From Metellina segmentata (taxonomy: Eukaryota; Arthropoda; Arachnida; Araneae; Tetragnathidae), in the NCBI GenBank assembly GCA_947359465.1, contig OX375877.1:53770944-53834943 (forward strand): 64,000 bases of DNA, written 5' to 3'. This document shows, in pieces, positions 52,801 to 61,479 of this stretch (the stretch's first letter is position 1; the number at the start of each line of letters is the position of its first letter). The notes under the pieces were generated by a model. It had not been told where the DNA came from and did not search any database. It saw nothing but the letters and a program-made list of their open reading frames with translations. The translations under genes and the position numbers were made by a program.

Positions 52801-55341
52801 GAAGTCTTGATACAGTGCGACGTTAATCAATTGTTTTTACTTACCTCTCCCTTTTAATTGCTGTTGATTATTTAAACAATTATTGATGCAACCACAAATA
52901 CTAACGATCGGATTCATGGACGCCAACTTCTAGTGCCCAGAACCGATTCCCCGAAAAATGATTTTGAGATCGGTATATGGTTGCAGAAAGAATGCACTTC
53001 AGGAACAGTAACAACAAGAACTTTATTAAACAATAATAAATTAGTTATATGATTCGTCTCATTTACAGTACGAGTAGCGTCTGCTGGGATTAGTATTCAA
53101 TGACCTACTTTATATACAACTCTGCGCTACGGCAGAGTGGAACGCCATCTACTGAGTGAATACTGCAGAGTATCCCTCCAGTGACGAAGGAACGATAAAC
53201 ATAGGTAATAATACAGCACAGATAAGCAAGACAAAATAAGAAAATTAGTACTCATACAATTGAACATATTTACAATTTTAAATAGCAATGTAATCATTCA
53301 CAATTCAATGAAGTATTCACAATGAGGGAAAAAATGTTAGTTATTTCTCCATGACAAGTCTATTGGGGAAATGTACGCACCGTCCCGATCGTGTAATTAC
53401 AGGTGTTTTAGATTGTGGTTAAGGTGTGACCGATTTAAGTTTGTCAATGTGGGAAGATAGCTTTGGGGATTCCATGGTATCCGAAAAATAAAAAGCTGGC
53501 TTTAATCTGTTGATGGAAACAGTGTTTTTCTTACCATTTAACTCGATGACAAAATTTTTGTCGGCACGGTTAACAACCAGATGTGGTCCAGAATAAGGAG
53601 GTGTGAGAGGAGGTCGAACTTTGTCAATTCTTAAAAATATATGGGTGCATGTTTTTAATGATGGGTTTACATAAACTTTAGTATTACCATGATTTGTAGA
53701 TGCGATAGGATTTAGTTTTCGCATCATTGAAATAAAATTGGACACATAAGTAGGAGAAAGGGATTGTGGTACGGAATTAGTTGTGAAAAGATCAGATGGT
53801 AAACGTAAAGTAGTACCATAAACAAGTTGAGAACTGGTCGCATTGATATTATTCTAAAGAGAAGAGTGTAGACCTAATAAAACTATGGGTAAAACTTCCG
53901 TCCACTTAGTGTGTTCATGAGCTGTTATGGCTGCTTTGAGGTGCCTGTGAAAGCGTTTAATCGTCCCATTTGACTGAGGATGATAAGCAGAAGAAAGAAT
54001 TCTATCAGTGCCTAAAGTATTTGTGAGTTCACGAAGAAGATTAGATTTAAAATTTTGTCCCTGATCCGAAGTAATAGTGACTGGTGTACCGAATCTGCAT
54101 ATCCAACCGTGATAAAGCATCTGCAGCAATGTTGTCTTTACCACTAACATGCCGAGAATGTCAGTGGAAAACTGCGAAATGAAATCTAAATGTCTTAGCT
54201 GACGTGGTGAACATTTATCTGCTTTCTGTTGAAAAGCAAATATTAGCGGTTTTTGATCGGTATGGATGGAAAAGTATCTGCCTTCTAGCATATGTCGAAA
54301 TTTTTTTATTGATGAATAAATTGTTAGAAGTTTACGATCATATGTAGACCACTTTTTCTGACACTTGTTAAGTTTTATGGACATGAATGCTATAGGTTCC
54401 CACTTTCCTTCGGGATATTGCATGAGAGAACTACCAATTGCAACGTCCGATGCGTCAGTCCAAAGACTAAGTTGAGCACTGGGAATCGGATATCTAAGTA
54501 AAGTTGCTTTGGCAAGTGCCTTTTTTGCATCAGAAAACGCAGTATCTGCAGCAGTTGTCCAATCAAGTGGATTTTCAGGAATTTACTAGTCCGAGTAGGT
54601 TTTATTTTGTTCTGATTACCTGTTCGTGAGTATGGTTGGTGAGAGTGTGAGTGTAGTTGGTTTGGGGAAGTTTTGAATTGCTTCTACGCGATCTGGGAGT
54701 GATTCTAATCCTTGCTCTGAAATTTTAAAGCCAAGAAAGTTTAAAGATGATACACCGAAAGTACATTTTGATGTTTTTAACGTAAGACCATAATGATCAA
54801 GCCGTTCAAAGAGTGCGCGAAGATGAATCATATGTTCTTCGCTCTCTAGTATTACTGGCAATTAAAATATCATCTATAAATGCAAAAAATGCTTGAAGCA
54901 TTACTGACATTTGACCATAGTTTTGAATCATCAACTTAACCTTTTCTTCAGGTCCAGCGTAGTGGTCCGACCAGCCTCGCCCCCATCATCCGGCGCGCCA
55001 CGGACATCGTCCGACGCACAGGGTTGTTCCACATCCTGCTCATCGTGACGGACGGCAAGATGCGGCCCGAGGAGACGTCTACCTGCCACGCCCTGGTCGA
55101 GGCTTCCAAGAGCGCCCTCAGCATCGTGGCCGTGGGGGTCGGGGACGGCCCCTGGAGGGCCCTCGAGGAGTGGGACGAGCGGGTCACCGACAGGGTCTTC
55201 GACAACTTCCACTTCGTCAACTACCACCATGTTGTCCGGTCGGCCAAGAACACGGAGGCGGCGCTGGCGCTGCATGCCCTCATGGAGATCCCCGACCAAT
55301 ACCAGACCATTCTCAAGCATAGTTACCTCTCTAAGTGCTGA
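46552..55341 (+). CDS. Copine-type von Willebrand A domain protein (3 coding exons)
   Basis: The only well-preserved host gene. Joining 46,552-46,882, 51,298-51,527 and 54,952-55,341 gives 316 residues with consistent phases (1, then 0). Residues 2-18 are strongly hydrophobic (VVLLLFIIATVVALLLF), a likely signal anchor. From about residue 50 to the end runs a copine/vWA domain with a complete metal-binding MIDAS site: DFSAS (Asp96), Thr194 in GPTSLAP, and Asp221 in VTDG. Copines normally carry two C2 domains, and plant RGLG ligases carry a RING; neither is present here. Such domains bind partner proteins in a metal-dependent way; the exact role here is unknown. The ATG has a good context (AACAATGG). 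Upstream untranslated exons may exist. Confidence 0.9.
46890..47035. other. Start of intron 1
   Basis: Contains a perfect small hairpin (GTGGTGTTTTAAGACACCAC, about 46,969-46,988) of unknown meaning. Confidence 0.4.
47036..47700 (+). repeat. Unclassified dispersed repeat in intron 1
   Basis: Starts near CCCGGCGTTGCCCGTG, continues ATTTCAAATCCGTTGAAATT, then TGCCAAATCCCATTACTGTA, and ends ACTTCCTTTTATAATAGTAG. Matching blocks in the same order occur at 55,500-56,235, and part at 6,030-6,290. Some arthropod retroelement tails end in such a TTTTATA.TAGTAGATA motif, but I did not classify it. Confidence 0.65.
47700..49500. other. Intron 1, no recognised feature
   Basis: Several short open frames on both strands do not resemble known proteins. 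Base composition is more balanced than in the flanking AT-rich DNA. Confidence 0.4.
49511..49850 (+). repeat. 168-bp tandem duplication in intron 1
   Basis: CTCCAAGACCTTCTCAAG starts at 49,511 and again at 49,679. Both units contain AACAGTCAACGCATCATCAC and GGGTTTGGGAAAGTTAGGTT, with few differences. Each unit ends in a small inverted repeat (CCAAGGC..GCC(T/A)GGAGGGCC). Confidence 0.88.
49870..50890. other. Intron 1, no recognised feature
   Basis: No protein or repeat was recognised. Open frames near 50,551-50,921 lie on both strands and show no domain. Confidence 0.4.
50895..51110 (+). repeat. SINE with the alternative tRNA head
   Basis: Head: GCAACGGATCTGAAACCTGA and B-box-like GAGTTCGAATCTCGG. 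Body: GTGGAAGTTTGAAGAGTGGG and GTGCCAGCTCAG. The 3' part is degraded. It lies just before exon 2. Confidence 0.75.
51298..51527 (+). CDS. Copine-like gene, coding exon 2
   Basis: An acceptor GTATCCTCAAAG|GA leads into ELLHALKGGAVFNPYQKVLH and IHAYGFGDVRTKDYDVFPL, typical of the copine domain middle part. It ends in phase 0 at AGG|GTAAGT. The phase matches exon 1 exactly. Confidence 0.9.
51640..51745 (+). repeat. SINE tail fragment in intron 2
   Basis: GGGATTGGTCCTGGACCGTC and TGCGACGTTAATTAACTA match the last ~90 bases of the first SINE family. Confidence 0.7.
51785..52110 (+). repeat. tRNA-derived SINE, best complete copy
   Basis: The tRNA-like head starts GCCGACCAAACGGTATAGTG, with the B box GGTTCGAATCC at 51,839-51,849. 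The body includes GTGGAAGTTTGGAGAGTGGG and CATCTGACCGTGGTTCAAAA. The tail CGACGTTAACTAAAAATTACC ends in ATTACC repeats. Pol III box spacing is right for a SINE promoter. It is the reference for the other copies in this window. Confidence 0.9.
52150..52340 (-). repeat. SINE body, minus strand, head lost
   Basis: CCTCGTAATTTTGAACTATG and CTGGCATCCCACTCTCCAAA are the reverse of the SINE body. The sequence then runs directly into the next SINE in the opposite orientation, giving a head-side inverted pair. Confidence 0.8.
52341..52850 (+). repeat. SINE with alternative tRNA head, split by a 191-bp insertion
   Basis: Head: GACTAGTTGGAAGAGCAATG and B-box-like GAGTTCGAAACTAGG. The body matches the other SINEs to GTTGCTCCAGTG, where a foreign segment (52,622-52,812) intervenes before CGACGTTAATCAATTG completes the tail. 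Confidence 0.82.
52622..52812. mobile_element. Short insertion in the SINE with 5-bp target duplication
   Basis: CAGTG is present at 52,617-52,621 and 52,813-52,817, exactly where a single CAGTG would restore the SINE. The 191-bp segment contains TTAATAAATATT, a possible poly(A) signal, and could be a small solo LTR or other short element. The 5-bp duplication fits LTR integration, but TG..CA ends are not clear. Confidence 0.65.
52900..53400 (-). repeat. Probable 3' LTR of the antisense gypsy fragment
   Basis: On the minus strand this has a TATATAAAG box (complement of 53,109-53,118) followed by AATAAAG (complement of 53,021-53,027). That is the layout of an LTR promoter and poly(A) site, and it directly follows the pol end. 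Exact borders were not determined. Confidence 0.5.
53419..54935 (-). pseudogene. Ty3/gypsy pol fragment, antisense in intron 2
   Basis: On the minus strand the order is an RT palm remnant (FFAFIDDILIAS, about 54,850-54,900), the RT thumb (LTLKTSKCTFGVSSLNFLGF, 54,616-54,861) and RNase H (WSTYDRKLLTIYSSIKKFRH.., IHTDQKPLIFAF). A deletion into integrase follows (VTITSDQGQNFKSNLLREL, SSAYHPQSNGTIKRFHRHLK), then a C-terminal part (PYSGPHLVVNRADKNFVIEL). The start of RT and all of gag are missing. Stops and deletions make it dead. It is a different, older lineage than the element at 22-28 kb. Confidence 0.88.
54952..55341 (+). CDS. Copine-like gene, coding exon 3 (terminal)
   Basis: Acceptor CCTTTTCTTCAG|GT; encodes SGPTSLAPIIRRATDIVRRT (MIDAS Thr), HILLIVTDGK (MIDAS Asp) and the C-terminus YQTILKHSYLSKC, with a TGA at 55,339-55,341. 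It is conspicuously GC-rich against the AT-rich flanks. Long minus-strand open frames over it are antisense shadows. Confidence 0.93.
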   Translation, partial: VQRSGPTSLAPIIRRATDIVRRTGLFHILLIVTDGKMRPEETSTCHALVEASKSALSIVAVGVGDGPWRALEEWDERVTDRVFDNFHFVNYHHVVRSAKNTEAALALHALMEIPDQYQTILKHSYLSKC

Positions 55342-55499
55342 GCTCATATAATAGCTAGGCGTAAATTAAGTGCATAACTTAGGCCCAGGGCCGTGCAGAG
55401 TGGGACACCCACAGGCACAAGCGCACGGGATAGGAAAATTGGTTATGTTTCACCAAAAATTTTCAAAATTTAACATTTTTCCTATCTTTGTTTCAGTTT

Positions 55500-56235
55500 C
55501 AATTAACAGGCCATCACGGCGTTGCCTGTGACTGTTCTTTTCGTGTTTCCACCTCTACCCGACTTGACACGGGCAGGTCTTATATCGATCTGGTGTAAAA
55601 TTTTCCGGGGATTTCAAATCCGTTGAAACTTTTACTCTATCTTTAACGATCGCGCAGATATTAGCAGGCCATCGCGGTGTTGCCCGTGACTGTCCTTTTC
55701 GTATCTTTATTTACAATGAAAACATTAAAGAAAACAATAATTTTGAGAATGAGTCCCACTTCTACCCGACATGACACGGGCAGGTCATATATCGATCTGG
55801 TGTAAAAATGTCCGCAGATTTCAGATCCGTTGAAGCTTTTACTCTATCTTTAACTATCGCACAGATAAAAACGGACTAAAGAATAAAAAATAAAAAAAAA
55901 ACGCCAGTCAAAATTTTTATTTGTTTTGTTTTGCTTTGCTGGATTTGTTTGCGCTCAGGAAATGAAAGGAAAAAAAGTAAATTTAGAATCTGTGATCTCT
56001 CCAAACTGTTGCCATTCTAAGGAAACCAAACAATAAAAAAATGCCAATAAATAAATTAAAAAATGTTCTAGATTTAATAAATTTTAAAATTCGAGTGGCC
56101 TATTCGGTCATCTTTAAGACTACTTGTGTGCCAAATTTCATTAATGTAAGTGCTATAGATGCGTCTTGGACACATCCATATTGCAGAGACACACATACAC
56201 GGACTTCCTTTTACACAATAGTAGAGAAGACTAGA
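55500..56235 (+). repeat. Unclassified dispersed repeat with internal tandem duplication
   Basis: AGGCCATC(A/G)CGG.GTTGCC, GACACGGGCAGGTC and TTATATCGATCTGGTGTAAA occur twice (55,507-55,660 and 55,670-55,870). The single 3' part (GTGTGCCAAATTTCATTAAT .. ACTTCCTTTTACACAATAGT) ends at about 56,225. This is the same family as 47,036-47,700. Confidence 0.7.
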
Positions 56236-56246
56236 ACAAGATACAC

Positions 56247-56810
56247 CAGAAAGAAATACAAATACAAATACAAATATTGACGACCAGCTACAGGCTCAAG
56301 CCCAACAAGGCTGGTCCTTTGTTTATGAATTCTCCAATTCCCACTGTATCCAATTGTGTCTTAAATTCGTACACTCCCTTTGAATTAACTATATTTTCTG
56401 GCAACGCGTTCCAACTGTCTATTACCCTATTAAAGTAGTAGTTTTTCCTTAAATCCCGATTAAAATGTGTCTTATTCAATTTATACCCATGGCCCCTTGT
56501 TCTGTTAACCCTATTGAAATTTAAGCCATCTGTGTCCCCTTGTTTTACAAACTTGAAAAGCTAAATCAAATCCCCCTCCTTCTTCTTCTTTCCAGTGTAT
56601 ACATGTTTAGCTTACTTAAACGTTCATTATAGTCGGAATTTGCTAGCCCCTTTATTATTTTTGTAGCTCTGTGCTGAACCCTTTCAATTGATTCTATGTC
56701 CTTTCTCATATATGGAGCCCAGAATTGTACAGCATATTCTAGATGTGGTCTTACTAATCCCTTATATAATGCATTTGAAACTACTGCAATTCAACGCAAC
56801 AGAAATCTGC
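56247..56810 (-). pseudogene. LINE (non-LTR retrotransposon) 3' end
   Basis: The minus strand reads ALYKGLVRPHLEYAVQFWAP, RKDIESIERVQHRATKIIKG, then after a break GHGYKLNKTHFNRDLRKNYY and FNRVIDSWNALPENIVNS, ending at a stop at 56,288. This is the conserved tail of CR1/Jockey-like LINE reverse transcriptase proteins. The DNA ends in a short ATTTGT repeat tail (56,247-56,277), a common LINE 3' end form. It is 5'-truncated and inserted directly after the dispersed repeat. Confidence 0.85.
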
Positions 56811-56859
56811 AGACAACACTTAATGAAACAGAAAAAAAAAATAATATAACCGGAGTTAT

Positions 56860-57065
56860 TGCCCTATAAGTTCTCTCGCTCTCCAATGTCTGGAAATCCG
56901 TCTCCATGAATTACTTTGCAGCTAGAGGCGGTATCTGTTTAAAAAGGTCAGCTTATTACAAAGCGGGCAGAAAGGCTCCGTGACAATGTCAATTTAATAA
57001 GGATGGACGTCAAGACAGTCATGCGCAATTATAAGGCGAAAGGTTGTCACCGTGGTTTTGTCACG
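56860..57065 (-). pseudogene. Relic related to 885-1,238
   Basis: GGAGTTATTGCCCTATAAG, ATGAATTACTTTGCAGC and AAGGCGAAAGGTTGTCACCG match the block at 891-1,110. Minus-strand translation gives TTFRLIIAHDCL and FCPLCNK, the same motif set. Only a shard remains. Confidence 0.5.
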
Positions 57066-57069
57066 CTCT

Positions 57070-57530
57070 AAGATAATCACGCTTCCATTGTTTGGTAGAT
57101 ATTCTACCTTGCTGTTCTCATTCGTAGTAGGAAAACACAGTTTCCCAATCAATAAAGTCATACCGGGAGAACAGACTGTTCCAACCAATTTAATCTTGTC
57201 CATCTGGTCTTTTTACCGTCCGGCCTGGCATTGCTTCTTCAAACTTAAATAGTTGTGTATTATATTCGAAGAAACAATCACGATCGATGTGTGTGTGTGC
57301 TGAAAAAGATACAAAAAATTTTAAAACTTCTTTACCCTAACACCGAAAAAACGGCCTTCGCACGGTCCTGCTTACGGCGGCAGATAAAAAGCAGAAATTC
57401 CGCAGAACCATGAAGGTAGAGGGGAAGATCTATTGGCGAGGGCAGCTAGTCCTAGACTCGAACCGCTTCACCCCGAACATATTTACGAGCGGGATCCGCC
57501 ACTCTCAAACTTTAGGGTAAAATAGTAATT
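57070..57530. other. Non-coding stretch
   Basis: No gene or known repeat was recognised. Confidence 0.35.
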
Positions 57531-57534
57531 ATTT

Positions 57535-57885
57535 AATGTCACAACGGGCTGTTGACGATGGTCCGGGATCAATCCCTTAAGGGAAAGATCCAAGGACAAC
57601 ACCTCGTAATTTTGAACCACGGCAGATGACGAGAACGAACCATGGATAACACCACTTAATTTTGAGCCGTGGTCAGATGACGAGGTCACACCTGAGCTGT
57701 CTCCCGAATCTCCGAACATCCAGGCCAACGGGAGGACATTTGAGGCTACGATAGATGTAAGGTGCACCAGCTGCCTCTACACCATACGCTTACAAACATC
57801 CATGCACGGACCCGGATTCGACCCAGGAACCTTCCGATTTAGAGGCTAACACCTTAACCACCAGACCGGTTGATCGGCAAACGTA
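57535..57885 (-). repeat. tRNA-derived SINE, complete head, internal duplication
   Basis: Ends on the + strand with AGACCGGTTGATCGGC, the reverse of the tRNA-like head, including GGATTCGACCCAGG at the B box. The body holds two copies of the TTTTGAACCACGG..AGATGACGAG block (near 57,610 and 57,657), a local duplication of about 50 bases. Confidence 0.85.
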
Positions 57886-58039
57886 CCTTTAATGCATCTA
57901 AGGTTTGACTTGGGACCTCCCCCCCCCTTTCCCCCGAAAAAAATAATCCATGGTCATTCGGTCTTGCACCATACTTGTATGGGTGCCGACCCCCTATATA
58001 TGCAATATTTATCCCAAATATGCGGGTATATGTCGCACT

Positions 58040-58270
58040 GTAACCTGACGCGGGGCTATTGACGACGGTCCGAGGTCAATTCCGATGCGAAAGATCCAAG
58101 GAGAACACCTCGTAATTTCAAACCACTCTCAGATGACGATGTTTACATCTGAGCTAGCAGCCCACTCTCCAAACATCTATACCACGCCATCGTGAGGAGG
58201 AGTCAACCTACGCCAATTTGAGGCCACGACAGACTTAGCGTGCACTAGCCTCAGCTTATACTATGCTTTT
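58040..58270 (-). repeat. SINE body copy, head lost
   Basis: GGGGCTATTGACGACGGTCC, CCTCGTAATTTCAAACCACT and GAGGCCACGACAGACTTAGC match the body in reverse; the tRNA head is missing or unrecognisable. Confidence 0.8.
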
Positions 58271-58274
58271 TTGT

Positions 58275-59065
58275 AGGACCTAGTTTCGGCTGCGCACTCC
58301 TCCAACTGGGCAATTCAGATACGGCCATCAGTACGAATTACTACAATACTATACCGGGCTCCGAACCTCTTTCACTATTTTTGTGAGTGAGCCGGGCTCT
58401 ACAAAATATTTTAGAAGTTTTTCAATTTTATTGGTAGTGATCTGTATTAACGAAATAGTGTTCCAAAACGCACGGTTATTTGCCACCTAAATTTCCCCAA
58501 AGATTTCACAGGCTACTGGTCTTCCTCCTTTTTGTTTGTTGTCAAATGTGCCTCTTTTCAAAAATGTTTTGACATGAAATTAGTGCAAAATTTTTTTATT
58601 TAAATATTATTACTTAAAGCCCTTGAATATATACATTACATAATTTGTCTAAAGTCCGGATACATTGGCTTTCTATTTAATTTTTTCTCTGATTACGTAG
58701 TTACATATATTTATTTGAAAAATAATCGAAATGTCAGTTATTTTTCAGACTGATTGATTGCGCAGTTCCTGGGTGAGAATTATCAGACGCTTCGATGATT
58801 TTACGAAATTCGCGTCGGAATGTGAAAAGAGCTACATATTTAATTTTTTCAGAACAGATAGCAATCATTTGGTCTTTAAACATTGTAGAAGGAAAAACTA
58901 TGACAGATTTGACAGTACAAATACAGTATTTATTTTTGTTTATATATGTAAACGGTAAAAAATTAACCTTTTTTACTATTCTGTTGGGCTGCCTTTTGGG
59001 AGAATATCAAAGCTTCGATTCACTTTGGCGTAATGTATACTGGTACTTATTTCAAAGAAGGGACG
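58275..59065. other. AT-rich stretch without a recognised gene
   Basis: Open frames of 66 and 127 codons near 58,758-59,178 overlap a SINE and resemble no protein known to me. Confidence 0.4.
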
Positions 59066-59069
59066 CCGT

Positions 59070-59240
59070 AGCTTTTCGTCCGCTGCTCCGGCAATCTGCG
59101 AGTTGTAAGCCAACTGGTTCAATTCCTCCCTGGGTGTATTTCTCTCTTTTGTGTAGTGAAAATTTTCCGTTTGTATGATCATTTAAAATTGCTGTCTTCG
59201 GTTTGGCGCATTTTGGCCAAATATAGTCCGACTAAACACC
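59070..59240 (+). repeat. Second tRNA-derived SINE family, copy 3
   Basis: B-box-like GGTTCAATTCCTCCCTGGGTG, then TATTTCTCTCTTTTGTG and the tail TTTTGGCCAAATATAGTCC follow the block order seen at 31,995-32,240. The A-box side is poorly preserved. Confidence 0.5.
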
Positions 59241-59244
59241 TATT

Positions 59245-59825
59245 TTAAGGAATGTTAATTATTTTCTGTAAATATAGATGATCGCAATTGAACCATGTTA
59301 TAATGCATGTCTAAGAAAGCCAATGATTTAAAAAAAATCGATATGCGTTCAATAATTTGGCCTGGTACTGTATTTGGTATTTGCACACAAAACAATCCGA
59401 TATTTTTTTCCTTCCCAGACTGATATCTGCAGTCCTTTTCCATTTCAGCTCCTGCCCCTTAACCAACTCTGCACTGCACTGGTACTCTGTATGAAGCGTA
59501 AAAAGGTTCAATACTTAGCAATACTTTTAAATTAGCTTTTTTTACATTTCTACAAGGCCATTTATTTTGCCTCCGAAGCTTAGCTCATTGTTATGTAGTT
59601 CTGTTGTTAAAAATCTGATCTTCAGCATTGAAAAATAAAAAGAACTATCAGCAAATGTGGTTTACTTTCACAGAAAATTTGACACCTTCCATGATACGAT
59701 TCAACCCTCTGAGGGATTGGCACACATAATTCCGCCCAACAACCTTCCCTGACATCGATCCCTTCCAACAAATTTTGACCCTCTTAAACATTAAGATCTT
59801 TTCAAAGGATTATATTATAAGGGTT
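59245..59825. other. Non-coding stretch before the satellite
   Basis: No gene, repeat or motif was recognised. Confidence 0.35.
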
Positions 59826-59829
59826 AATG

Positions 59830-61180
59830 AGCAATAAAATTTTTCCAAAATATTCTATTCTAAGGAAAGGACCGATAAAATTTTCCAACGGTTTCCCTTC
59901 TAGAGAACGGGAAAATATAGGCTTTCCTAAGGATCATAATTTAAGGAAAGAGCCCAATAGAATCTTTCCAAAAGATTCTGTTCTGAAGAAAGGACTGGTA
60001 CAATTTTCCAACGGATTCCATTCTAGAGAGAGGAGAAATATAGGCCTTCCTACAGATCATAATTTAAGGAAAGAGCCAATGGAATCTTTCCAAAGGATTC
60101 TATTCTAAAGAAAAGACCGATAAAATTTTCCAACGGATTCCCTTCTAGAGAACGGAAAAATATAGGCTTTCCTAAGGATCCTAATTTAAGGAAAGAGCCC
60201 AATAGAATCTTTCCAAAAGATTCTGTTCTGAAGAAAGGACCGATAAAATTTTCCAACGGATTCCCTTCTAGAGAACGGAAAAATATAGGCTTTCCTAAGG
60301 ATCCTAATTTAAGGAAAGAGCCCAATAGAATCTTTCCAAAAGATTCTGTTCTGAAGAAAGGACTGGTACAATTTTCCAACGGATTCCATTCTAGAGAGAG
60401 GAGAAATATAGGCCTTCCTACAGATCATAATTTAAGGAAAGAGCCAATAGAATATTTCCAAAGGATTCTATTCTAAAGAAAAGACCGATAAAATTTTCCA
60501 ACGGATTCCCTTCTAGAGAACGGAAAAATATAGGCTTTCCTAAGGATCCTAATTTAAGGAAAGAGCCCAATAGAATCTTTCCAAAAGATTCTGTTCTGAA
60601 GAAAGGACCGATAAAATTTTCCAACGGATTCCCTTCTAGAGAACGGAAAAATATAGGCTTTCCTAAGGATCCTAATTTAAGGAAAGAGCCCAATAGAATC
60701 TTTCCAAAAGATTATGTTCTGAAGAAAGGACTGGTACAATTTTCCAACGGATTCCATTCTAGAGAGAGGAGAAATATAGGCCTTCCTACAGATCATAATT
60801 TAAGGAAAGAGCCAATAGAATCTTTCCAAAGGATTCTATTCTAAAGAAAAGACCGATAAAATTTTCCAACGGATTCCCTTCTAGAGAACGGAAAAATATA
60901 GGCTTTCCTAAGGATCATAATTTAAGGAAAGAGCCCAATAGAATCTTTCCAAAAGATTCTGTTCTAAAGAAAGGACCGGTAAAATTTTCCAACGGATTCC
61001 ATTCTAGGGAGAGGAGAAATATAGGCCTTCCTAAAGATCATAATTTAAGGAAAGAGCCAATGGAATCTTTCCAAAGGATTCTTTTCTAAAGAAAGGACCG
61101 GTAACATTTTCCAACGGATTCCGTTCTAGGGAGAGGAGAAATATAGTATTTCTAAGGATCATAATTTAAGGAAAGAGCGA
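59830..61180. repeat. 123-bp satellite array with higher-order repeats
   Basis: TTAAGGAAAGAG recurs at 59,941, 60,064, 60,186, 60,309, 60,432, 60,554, 60,677, 60,800, 60,922, 61,045 and 61,166, a period of 121-123. Two monomer types can be told apart: A has GGAAAAATATAGGCTTTCC, B has GAGGAGAAATATAGGCCTTC. The order is A B A A B A A B A B' B', so AAB triplets repeat. Each monomer holds inverted motifs (GAATCTTTCC/GGAAAG). Because 123 is divisible by three, open frames run through it on the minus strand. Confidence 0.95.
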
Positions 61181-61479
61181 TAATCTTTCCATGTGATTCT
61201 ATTGACCAGAATGCGTTAATAGAATCGCTTCAAAGGATTATATTCCAGGAAAAACTAATTGAATAGTTCCACAAAAATATTCTATTTCAAATAAAAGACC
61301 AATAGAATATTTATAATAATAATTTGAAAGAGAATCCATGGATATCTTTAGACAGATGTTTTTCAATCATTGAGTGAGTTGTGGGGCAAAACGCAACATT
61401 ACACTATTTGGAAATCGAGCGCTCAGGGGATTAAAAGAATTTCATGTGTGCAAATATCCAAATCATTTGATTCTCTAGG

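Noticed and set aside
54931..55347. 138-codon minus-strand ORF, and similar minus-strand ORFs at 46,410-46,863
   Set aside because: They are antisense to GC-rich copine exons whose + strand frames carry recognisable domain motifs and splice sites.
60050..60693. Repetitive minus-strand ORFs of 91-109 codons as a repeat protein gene
   Set aside because: The frame stays open only because the 123-bp satellite period is divisible by three; there is no start context or non-repeat part.
59830..61180. A CRISPR-like array
   Set aside because: Repeats are contiguous 123-bp monomers without unique spacers, in a eukaryotic context.
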